Positions 25,896 through 32,553 of a DNA stretch of 40,862 nt are shown piece after piece (the first letter of the stretch is position 1; every line of letters begins with the position of its first letter). The translations under genes were made by a program, and so were the position numbers. The notes under the pieces were generated by a model. The model had not been told where the DNA came from, made no database searches, and saw only the letters and a program-made list of their open reading frames with translations. The stretch is taken from positions 1-40,862 of the forward strand of contig JAFGDS010000107.1 in the NCBI GenBank assembly GCA_016931995.1, in the 5' to 3' direction. The DNA is from Pirellulales bacterium (lineage in GTDB: Bacteria; Planctomycetota; Planctomycetia; Pirellulales; Thermoguttaceae).

Positions 25896-26408
25896 TCATC
25901 GCTCGTTCAAATACGGGGCCAGTTCGGCCCGGAGACGTTGCCGGGCAACGTGCAACGTCGCGTGGACGTTCGCCCGGCGGATTCCCAGCACGCGGGCCAC
26001 CTCGTCGGCCGAGAGCCCCTCGTAGGCCGTGAGCACGAGCACCTCGCGCTGCCGCGGCGGCAGGGCCGACACTCGGGCGGCCACCAACCGGCCCAACTCC
26101 TCGTCGAGAACCTGTTGGGCGGGGTCGCTCGGGCGGGGTTCCGGCGGTTCGCTATCCAGGGGTTCCGCCTTGGCCCGGACCGGAAGCTGGTCGCGGAAGA
26201 CGTGGATCACGATCCGAAAGAGCCACGTGCGGAATGCCGCCTCGCCGCGAAACACGCCCCACCCACGGGTCGCTCGGACCAGGGCCTCTTGAACCACCTC
26301 CTCGGCCCAATGGGGGTCGCCGGTCAGCCGGATGGCCAGCCGAAGCGCGTCGCCGAGGTGCCGTGTCACGAGATCGTCCAGGCGCCCGGTCTCGGCGGAT
26401 CGTGCCAT
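25896..26408 (-). CDS. ECF-type RNA polymerase sigma factor
   Basis: A 170-residue sigma-70 family factor with only regions 2 and 4. Region 2 covers HLGDALRLAIRLTGD...EEVVQEALVRATRGWG...FRTWLFRIVIHVFRD (about 18-75). Region 4 covers LPPRQREVLVLTAYEGLSAD and EVARVLGIRRANVHATLHVA (about 108-155). It should redirect RNA polymerase to a small regulon, which cannot be named from this window. Two starts have similar AGAGG sites: the ATG at 26408 (chosen, MARSAETG) and the ATG at 26426, six codons upstream. The downstream membrane HEAT protein is the likely regulator. Confidence 0.9.
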   Translation of the reverse strand: MARSAETGRLDDLVTRHLGDALRLAIRLTGDPHWAEEVVQEALVRATRGWGVFRGEAAFRTWLFRIVIHVFRDQLPVRAKAEPLDSEPPEPRPSDPAQQVLDEELGRLVAARVSALPPRQREVLVLTAYEGLSADEVARVLGIRRANVHATLHVARQRLRAELAPYLNER

Positions 26409-26481
26409 CTTCTGCCTCTTTCGCATCCCGGCCTCTATTAGACGCCCGCGGGCCGGGAATCTCAAAGGAGAAAAGGCGGCA

Positions 26482-26519
26482 TTTTTGGAGTGCGGCGACA
26501 AGTCGCCGCACTCCAAAAA
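26482..26519. repeat. Perfect 18-base palindromic hairpin (GGAGTGCGGCGAC family)
   Basis: Perfect 18-base arms (26482-26499 and 26502-26519) with core GGAGTGCGGCGAC, separated by two bases and bounded by T and A runs. It could act as a terminator in both directions. It lies 74 bases upstream of the ECF sigma gene. Its translation yields peptides like ECGDLSPHSK at spurious gene starts. Confidence 0.92.
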
Positions 26520-26831
26520 GAGCTGTCGGGCAGAACCTGGTCCATGGCTTGGCCGGCCCCCCCTGGCAAGAGAATCTTGTGTCCAGTGGTAGTTATTTAG
26601 AAGTAAATAGAAATGCTACCTTAGAGGTATTCTCGGCTCCTTGATTGATAGCAATGGCTGGAGTAGAGTGTTGGATTGGAATTCGCGGGGGTCAGCATTT
26701 ACGGGCTCCAGCGAATTTGAGGAAACAGGGAAGGGCTAGGTCGAGCCACGTGGCCGTCGCCGGCGACTTGGCGATCCTGCCTGGCGCGCGGCTCGGTCGA
26801 TTCTTTGGTGGTAAGCAGGTACACGACGATC
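26520..26831. other. AT-richer intergenic leader of the hydrolase gene
   Basis: The stretch around 26580-26660 is visibly richer in A and T than its surroundings (for example TAGTTATTTAGAAGTAAATA), which would suit a promoter for the hydrolase. No clean -35/-10 pair and no gene could be named. Confidence 0.4.
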
Positions 26832-27866
26832 ATGATCGTTGGCTTAAGTTGGACGGTGTTGGCTCTTTTGGGGCTCGTGGCCTTGGGGCACGTGGTGGCG
26901 TGGCTCGTGTACGTGCCCATCGTGGCGCGGGTTTTTGGCCAAACGCCGTGGCTGCCCGCGGCGCCCCGCGAGCCGTTGGACGAGGGCCCCGAGGTCGAGA
27001 TCCTCACCGAGGACGGCGTTCGCCTGGAGGGAACCTACCTGGCCACGCTGGCGCCGCGCCGCAAGGGCGTCATCGCATTCTGCCACGAGCTGAACGCCGA
27101 CCGCTGGGCGGCGACCCCCTACACCGAGGACCTCCGCCAACAGGGTTTTGACGTTTTCACCTTCGACTTCCGCAACCACGGCACCAGCGCCCACACGCCG
27201 GGCTACGATCCGCTTCCGTGGGTCACGGAGTACGACCTGGCCGACGTCCGCGCGGTGATCAATTATCTCTGCGCCCGCGACGACGCCGATCCCCGCGGGA
27301 TAGGGCTGGTTGGCGTGAGCAAAGGGGGCACGGTGGCCCTGTGCGCGGCGGCCGACGACCCCCGGGTGCGGACGCTCGTGATCGACGGCGCCTGCCCAAC
27401 CGAACGGATGCAATTGCACTACATCCGCCGGTTCCTGAAGATCTTCGTTCGCTTTCCCCAGCTTCTTGCCTGGCTGCCCGACGTCTCGCTGCGGACGACG
27501 GCGGGCTGGGCCCGCTGGGTATTGGGGCGGCGCCGCGGGTGCCGGTTCGTGACGGTGGACCAGGCCGCGCGGCGGATCCACCAGCCGACGCTCATGATCC
27601 ACGGCCGCCGGGACGCCCACATCCCGCTGGCCGTGGTCCGAGCCCTGCGCGACAGCATGCCGAGCCGGCCGAAGCTCTGGGTCACGCCCAGCGCGAAGCA
27701 CAACGAGTCGATCACGCTGGAGCGCGTCGAGTACCACCGGCGGATCGCCCGCTTCTTCAACCGCAACCTGGCCAGCGTCGTCGACGCGGCCCACGCAAGC
27801 GCGGTGGGCCCCAAGCGCCGGCGGCGCCGGGCTGCCCGCGCCCGGGTCGCGATGAGGGCGCGGTAA
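26832..27866 (+). CDS. Membrane-anchored alpha/beta hydrolase
   Basis: A 344-residue alpha/beta-hydrolase-fold protein with one N-terminal transmembrane helix (about 2-30). The nucleophile elbow is GVSKGG with S163, the acid is D261 (HGRRDAHIPL) and the histidine is H290 (SAKHNES). The oxyanion region is the FCHELNADR stretch, with FRNHGTSAH downstream. Family members are esterases, lipases or peptidases; the substrate is unknown. The tail is very basic (KRRRRRAARAR). The ATG at 26832 is favoured over upstream GTG and TTG codons, but none has a strong ribosome site. It stands alone, followed by a repeat array. Confidence 0.87.
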   Translation: MIVGLSWTVLALLGLVALGHVVAWLVYVPIVARVFGQTPWLPAAPREPLDEGPEVEILTEDGVRLEGTYLATLAPRRKGVIAFCHELNADRWAATPYTEDLRQQGFDVFTFDFRNHGTSAHTPGYDPLPWVTEYDLADVRAVINYLCARDDADPRGIGLVGVSKGGTVALCAAADDPRVRTLVIDGACPTERMQLHYIRRFLKIFVRFPQLLAWLPDVSLRTTAGWARWVLGRRRGCRFVTVDQAARRIHQPTLMIHGRRDAHIPLAVVRALRDSMPSRPKLWVTPSAKHNESITLERVEYHRRIARFFNRNLASVVDAAHASAVGPKRRRRRAARARVAMRAR

Positions 27867-27871
27867 CTCGC

Positions 27872-27960
27872 GTGCCACGGGCTTTGCCCGTGCCGAGTGC
27901 CACTGGCTCCGCCCGTGCCAAATTCTCGGCATGTTGACGCACTGGCAAAGCCAGGGGCAC
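27872..27960. repeat. Triple CACTGGC/CACGGGC hairpin repeat (forward, forward, reverse)
   Basis: Forward units lie at 27872-27894 (CACGGGCTTTGCCCGTG) and 27897-27919 (CACTGGCTCCGCCCGTG, arms no longer matching), with a reverse unit at 27939-27960. The first unit keeps a perfect stem through a double substitution (T to G and A to C), which suggests selection on the hairpin or copying of arms. It lies between convergent genes. Confidence 0.92.
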
Positions 27961-27968
27961 GCGGCGCG

Positions 27969-29117
27969 TCACGCAAGCGGCGGGACATCGACCCAGCGGC
28001 GCTCGCGCCAGGATTGCAGGCCAAGCTCGGCAAGCTGCACGCCCTTGGCGCCCTCCAGCAGATTCCAGCGGAACGGCGCATCGAGCGCGACGTGCGCGAG
28101 GAACAGTTCCCACTGGACCTTGAAGGCGTTGTCGAACGCGCGATTGTTCGGCATCTTCTCCCAGTTGGCGTAGAAGTTGATGGGCTGCTCGACGTCGGGG
28201 TCCCAAACCGGCTTGGGGGTGAAGGAGTCGTGCTGGACGTGGCACTCGCGCAAGCCCGCCACGGCCGAACCCTCCGTGCCGTCCACCTGGAGCACGAGCA
28301 GATCGTCGCGACGCACCCGCGTGCACCAACTCGAATTGAATTGGATCGTCACGCCGTCGTCGAGCGCGAAGATGCCGTAGGCCGAGTCGTCGGCCGTGCA
28401 GTCGAATTCGCGGCCCCGCTCGTCGACGCGGCGGGGCACGTCGATGCTGCCCCGGGCCACGAGCGACCCGATCGGACCGAACAGATTGTCGATCACGTAG
28501 CGCCAGTGGCAGAACATGTCGAGCATCAAGCTGCCGCCCTCTTCCTTGCGGTAGTTCCACGAGGGCCGCTGGCACGTCTGGCGGAATCCGTCGAACACCC
28601 AATACCCGAACTCGCCCCGCACGGCGAGGATCCGCCCGAAGAACCCCGCGTCGAGGAGCGACTTGAGCTTCACGAGGCCGGGCAGCCACAGCTTGTCCTG
28701 GACCACGCCGTGTTTGACGCCCGCGGCGGCCGCCTCGCGATACAGGAGCAGCGCCTCGTCGGTCGAGGTGGCGGTCGGCTTCTCGCAGTAGACGTGCTTG
28801 CCCGCAGCGATGGCCTTGCGGACGCACGCCACGCGGAGGTTCGTGGACAAGGCGTCGAAGTAGACCGGATAGGCCGGATCGCCCAGCACGTTGTCCAGAT
28901 CGGTCGAGCACTTCTCGACGCCGTGTCGAGCGCAAAGCTCGTGGAGCTTGTCGGCGTTTCGACCGACGAGGATGGGCTCGGGCACGATCGCCAGGTCCGC
29001 GCCGACGCGGACGCCGCCTTGCCGCCGAATCGCCAGAACCGACCGGACCAGGTGTTGGTTCGTGCCCATCCGGCCGGTGACGCCGTTCATGATGACGCCG
29101 ACGGTGTGTGTCTTCAT
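27969..29117 (-). CDS. Gfo/Idh/MocA family oxidoreductase, cytoplasmic
   Basis: A 382-residue NAD(P)-dependent dehydrogenase of the Gfo/Idh/MocA family. The Rossmann glycines are in GVIMNGVTGRMGTNQHL (about 7-23) and the catalytic lysine is in YCEKPTA (about 114). There is no signal peptide, so it differs from the Tat-exported paralogue at 2422. The ATG is preceded by AGAGG. It lies 51 bases after the TIM-barrel isomerase gene. Such pairs commonly act together on an uncommon sugar or polyol, with the dehydrogenase producing a keto-sugar. Its stop codon lies nine bases from a repeat array. Confidence 0.93.
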   Translation of the reverse strand: MKTHTVGVIMNGVTGRMGTNQHLVRSVLAIRRQGGVRVGADLAIVPEPILVGRNADKLHELCARHGVEKCSTDLDNVLGDPAYPVYFDALSTNLRVACVRKAIAAGKHVYCEKPTATSTDEALLLYREAAAAGVKHGVVQDKLWLPGLVKLKSLLDAGFFGRILAVRGEFGYWVFDGFRQTCQRPSWNYRKEEGGSLMLDMFCHWRYVIDNLFGPIGSLVARGSIDVPRRVDERGREFDCTADDSAYGIFALDDGVTIQFNSSWCTRVRRDDLLVLQVDGTEGSAVAGLRECHVQHDSFTPKPVWDPDVEQPINFYANWEKMPNNRAFDNAFKVQWELFLAHVALDAPFRWNLLEGAKGVQLAELGLQSWRERRWVDVPPLA

Positions 29118-29168
29118 CAGGTTGCCTCTCTCTCGAACAAGGTTGCGAAGCCGCGAGCGGCTTGACGT

Positions 29169-30002
29169 CTATACGTGTCGCAAATAGGCTCGCTTGATCT
29201 CGTCGAGAAACGCGTGTTGATCCATCGCCCAGTAGCGATGGGAGAAGATCTCGACCTCGATCGCGCCGCGGAAGCCGGCCGCCTCGACCCAACCGCGGAT
29301 CCGCGGGATGTCGATGCAGCCCTCGCCCATCAGGCCGCGATCGTTGAGAAAATCCTCGGTGGGCGTGCGCCAGTCGCACACGTGAAACGCCCAAAGGCGC
29401 TCGGCGCGGCCGCACCGGCCAATCTGCGTCTCCAGTTCGGGGTCCCACCAGAGGTGATACACGTCCACGGCCACGCCGACCCAGGGCGAGGCCAGCTCGT
29501 CGCACAGGTCGTTCGCCTGGGCCAGCGTGTTGATGGCCGAACGGGCGTCGGCGTACATCGGGTGCAACGGCTCGACGGCCAGGCGAACGCCGGCCGCCGC
29601 GGCATGGTCTACCACGGCCGCGATCCCGTCGCGGATCTGCCGGCGCGACTCGGCCAGCGGCTGCTCGGGCACGGCGCCGCAGACGAGCACCACCAGCGGC
29701 GCCCCGAGCGCCGCCGCCTCGTCGATCGCGCGGCGGTTGTCGTCGATGGCCGCCTGGCGCCCGGCGGCGTCCACGGCGGGAAAGAATCCGCCCCGGCACA
29801 GCGAGACGACGTCCATGCCCGCCTCGCGCACGGCCTGGCCCACCGCCGCCGGGTCGCGGCCGGCGAGCCATTGCCGCCAGACGGTCATGCCGCGGATCCC
29901 CGCCGCGGCGTAGTGCCGCGTGGCCTCCTCCACCGACCAGGGTTTGGTCGTGATCGTATGCAGGCAGAGGCGAGAGAAATCGGCGAGCGGTTCCGGCGGC
30001 AT
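29169..30002 (-). CDS. Sugar phosphate isomerase/epimerase-like TIM barrel
   Basis: A 277-residue protein of the AP-endonuclease-2/xylose-isomerase-like TIM-barrel superfamily, which includes sugar isomerases and epimerases. Likely metal-binding residues are in LAVEPLHP, VAVDVYHLWWD, FHVCDW and IEVEIFS, in the expected order at strand ends. There is no signal peptide, so it is cytoplasmic. The start at 30002 has CCGGAG six bases upstream; the open frame extends to 30053 but without a better site. First gene of the pair with the Gfo/Idh dehydrogenase. Confidence 0.9.
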   Translation of the reverse strand: MPPEPLADFSRLCLHTITTKPWSVEEATRHYAAAGIRGMTVWRQWLAGRDPAAVGQAVREAGMDVVSLCRGGFFPAVDAAGRQAAIDDNRRAIDEAAALGAPLVVLVCGAVPEQPLAESRRQIRDGIAAVVDHAAAAGVRLAVEPLHPMYADARSAINTLAQANDLCDELASPWVGVAVDVYHLWWDPELETQIGRCGRAERLWAFHVCDWRTPTEDFLNDRGLMGEGCIDIPRIRGWVEAAGFRGAIEVEIFSHRYWAMDQHAFLDEIKRAYLRHV

Positions 30003-30083
30003 GGACGGCTCCGGATATTTCGGGGGCCACCGCCGACTCGTCCGGCGATGCAACCCCGGGACGGATTCCGGGCGAAAACCTCC

Positions 30084-30111
30084 ATTCTAGCCGTCCTCTC
30101 CGCGTCCGCAA
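30084..30111 (-). promoter_or_regulatory. Candidate promoter for the isomerase/dehydrogenase pair
   Basis: On the minus strand TTGCGG (30111-30106), a 16-base spacer and TAGAAT (30089-30084) form a plausible housekeeping promoter about 75 bases before the isomerase start. The -35 is imperfect. Confidence 0.45.
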
Positions 30112-30137
30112 CCGTCGTGCAACCGGCCGCCGCGCGG

Positions 30138-30143
30138 TATGAT
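30138..30143 (+). promoter_or_regulatory. TATGAT -10 element at the ribD start
   Basis: A near-consensus -10 hexamer, TATGAT, ends seven bases before the ATG at 30151. If used, transcription would begin at or next to that ATG, giving a leaderless mRNA. No clear -35 is visible. Confidence 0.45.
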
Positions 30144-30150
30144 GGCCCTC

Positions 30151-31263
30151 ATGGACGAGATCGACCTGGAAGTCTGGCACATGCGCCGGGCGCTGGAACT
30201 GGCCGCCGAGGGGCTCGGCCGCGTCGAGCCCAACCCGATGGTCGGCTGCGTCATCGTCCGCGGCGCGGAGATCATCGGCGAGGGCTGGCACCGGCAATTC
30301 GGCGGGCCGCACGCCGAGATCGAGGCCCTGCGGCTGGCGGGTCCTCGCGCGGCCGGGGCCACGATGATCGTCACGCTCGAGCCGTGCTGCCATCACGGCA
30401 AGACGCCCCCCTGCGCCGATGCCGTGATCGCCGCCGGAATCCGCCGCGTCGTGGTGGCCCAACGCGATCCGTTTCCCCAGGTGGACGGCGGGGGCATCGC
30501 CTGGCTGGAAGCCGCGGGCGTCGAGGTCCGTTCGGGCGTGTTGGAGGACGACGCCCGGCGGCTCAACGCGCCTTATCTGAAGTTGATCGAGACCGGCCGC
30601 CCCTGGGTGATTGCCAAATGGGCCATGACCCTTTGCGGCAAGACGGCCACGCGAACCGGCCGCAGCCGTTGGATCTCGTGCGAGGCGTCCCGCGAGATTG
30701 TCCACGCGCTGCGGGGTCGCGTCGATGCGATTCTTGTCGGGCGCGGCACGGCCCTGGCCGACGACCCGTTGTTGTTGGCCCAACCTCCCGGACCCCGAAC
30801 GGCCCTTCGCGTCGTGCTCGACAGCCGCGCGACCCTCCCGAGCAACTTGCAACTGGTCCGCACGGCCCGCGACGCGCCGGTCCTCATCGCCGCGGGTCCC
30901 GATGCCCCGGCGCCGGCGACGGCGCGGCTTTCTCAATCGGGCTGTGAGGTCTTCGTCTGCGACGGAGCGACGCGCGAGGAGCGTCTCGATGCCCTGCTGA
31001 TCGAGCTGGGACGACGGCGGATGACCAACGTGTTGGTCGAGGGTGGCGGGCAACTGGTCGGAAGCCTTCTGGACGCCGGCCAGATCGACGAGGTCCACGC
31101 GTTCATCGCGCCGAAGCTCTTTGGATCGGCCGAGGCGCCCTCGCCCGTGGCCGGCGCCGGCGTCGCCGAGGTTGCGGCCGCCGCCGCACTCGACGAGCCG
31201 ACGATCCGCCAAGTCGGCTCGGACGTGTACGTCTTTGGCCGGACGGTCCGCCCCGCGTCATGA
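30151..31263 (+). CDS. ribD: Riboflavin biosynthesis bifunctional deaminase/reductase RibD
   Basis: A 370-residue cytoplasmic enzyme for two steps of riboflavin synthesis. The N-terminal deaminase has the zinc motif PHAE and PCCHHGKTPPC, and EPNPMVGCVIV is conserved. The C-terminal reductase begins near RPWVIAKWAMTLCGKTATR and includes VLVEGGGQLVGSLL. Full length. No ribosome site precedes any candidate ATG. The ATG at 30151 (MDEIDLEVWHMRRAL) fits the family's N-terminus and a TATGAT seven bases upstream; 30139 is the alternative. No other rib gene is nearby. Confidence 0.95.
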   Translation: MDEIDLEVWHMRRALELAAEGLGRVEPNPMVGCVIVRGAEIIGEGWHRQFGGPHAEIEALRLAGPRAAGATMIVTLEPCCHHGKTPPCADAVIAAGIRRVVVAQRDPFPQVDGGGIAWLEAAGVEVRSGVLEDDARRLNAPYLKLIETGRPWVIAKWAMTLCGKTATRTGRSRWISCEASREIVHALRGRVDAILVGRGTALADDPLLLAQPPGPRTALRVVLDSRATLPSNLQLVRTARDAPVLIAAGPDAPAPATARLSQSGCEVFVCDGATREERLDALLIELGRRRMTNVLVEGGGQLVGSLLDAGQIDEVHAFIAPKLFGSAEAPSPVAGAGVAEVAAAAALDEPTIRQVGSDVYVFGRTVRPAS

Positions 31264-31291
31264 CACCCGAGCGCCGCCGGCTCCGCGTTGA

Positions 31292-31386
31292 GTGCCACTG
31301 GCTCCGCCGGTGCCATGCGATGCGAGTGCCACTGGCCAGTGCCGTGCGACGCCAAGGCGCACGAGCACTGGCAGAGCCAGTGGCAC
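31292..31386. repeat. Triple CACTGGC hairpin repeat with one deleted unit
   Basis: A forward unit lies at 31292-31314, a short unit at 31326-31343 (CACTGGCCAGTG, the loop lost so that the arms abut) and a reverse unit at 31365-31386. It lies between convergent ribD and the FixJ-like gene. Confidence 0.92.
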
Positions 31387-31404
31387 GCGCGCCGTCCATC
31401 ACCG

Positions 31405-32055
31405 TCAGTGTTGCGACAATTCCAGGTCCAACGTGGGCGTGGCGAAATCGCAGTGATAGGCGAGATGGACGAGCGTGGCGACGCTGTCGACGCCCATCTT
31501 GTCGAAGACGCGGGCGCGATGCTTGGCGACCGTCTTTTCACCGATCTGGAGCTTCGCGGCGATCTGCTTGGCGTGGTTGCCCGCGATGAGCAGGTCCATC
31601 ACCTCGCGCTCGCGGTGCGAGAGCAAGTCAAGCCGCGCGGCCACGTCGGCTCGCTGGGCGTTGCGCCGGCGGTAGGCCGCGTCGCGATCGATGGCCTCTT
31701 GCACGCGGGTGAGCACGGCCTGGCGGCTGAACGGTTTCTCGATGAAGTCGATGGCCCCGGCGCTCATGGCCTTGACCGCCATGGACACGTCGCCGAAACC
31801 CGTGATCACGATGGTCGGAATAACGATGCCCTTGGCGGCAAGCTTCTCCTGAAGTCCCAGGCCGCTGAGGCCCGGCATCCGAACGTCGAGGATCAAGCAC
31901 CGCGGCGGTCCGGGCGAGTCGTCGTAGCCGTCCAGAAAGTGCTCCGCCGAATCGAAGACCTTGGTGTTGAACCCGACGCTCCGCATGAGCAGGTTGAGCG
32001 ATTCCCGCACCTGAGGGTCGTCGTCCACGACGTACACGATGGGCTGTTCCGTCAT
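31405..32055 (-). CDS. FixJ-type response regulator
   Basis: A 216-residue two-domain regulator. The receiver has D11-D13 (VVDDDP), phospho-acceptor D57 (LILDVRMPG), the TGFGD hydroxyl region and the K in EKPF. The LuxR/GerE-type helix-turn-helix covers LSHREREVMDLLIAGNHAKQ and IAAKLQIGEKTVAKHRARVF. The sequence follows FixJ/TodT-type regulators closely. The ATG at 32055 has GAGG eight bases upstream. A PAS histidine kinase is transcribed divergently from the adjoining 498-base region and is the likely partner, as inferred from position. Confidence 0.93.
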   Translation of the reverse strand: MTEQPIVYVVDDDPQVRESLNLLMRSVGFNTKVFDSAEHFLDGYDDSPGPPRCLILDVRMPGLSGLGLQEKLAAKGIVIPTIVITGFGDVSMAVKAMSAGAIDFIEKPFSRQAVLTRVQEAIDRDAAYRRRNAQRADVAARLDLLSHREREVMDLLIAGNHAKQIAAKLQIGEKTVAKHRARVFDKMGVDSVATLVHLAYHCDFATPTLDLELSQH

Positions 32056-32553
32056 CAGCAGCGCCTCACGATGAGAAGTGGTCGTCGGCCGCGCGTGGCG
32101 GCCAGTATCCCAGGAATCGACAGTTTCTCCAAGGTGACTCGTCTTCAAAAGGGGCCATTCTCCTAGGGATTCTCGGGCTCGCCGAACCGGCCTGGAAGTA
32201 GGGGCGAAGTTTTCGCATCCCAAGGCGAATGATTCCTCATTTAGTGACCATATTCGCCCGCGCCTCTGGCGCACCGTCCGTCCCGCTGCCCGCGTGATTC
32301 GATGGCAACCCTACGGACGGGGCCCGAACGGTGGCCGGGCGCGCCGTTGAGCCCTTGGGGACAGATCGGGAGGGAATGTCAGGCTCCATAATGCCCGAAG
32401 ACGCCGCGCGGCCGCGCCGCGCGGCGCCGAAGTCGCGGAAAACGACGCCGACGCCCGGCGAGCCACCTTGCCGCAAGGGACGCTATTGGGTTAGAGTGCG
32501 ACCAGTCGTTCCGTTGGTCGCGCGCGTTGGGTTGGGTCGCGGGGATCGGTCCC
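32056..32553. other. Divergent intergenic region of the kinase/regulator pair
   Basis: 498 bases between the FixJ-like gene (minus) and the histidine kinase gene (plus). It should hold both promoters and perhaps binding sites for the regulator. I see no clear palindrome, repeat family or convincing gene; open frames crossing it have no domain. Confidence 0.5.

Noticed and set aside
31260-31404. Small genes in the repeat-filled gap between ribD and the FixJ-like gene
   Set aside because: Frames here translate the hairpin repeats (peptides such as CHWLRRC) and have no ribosome site.
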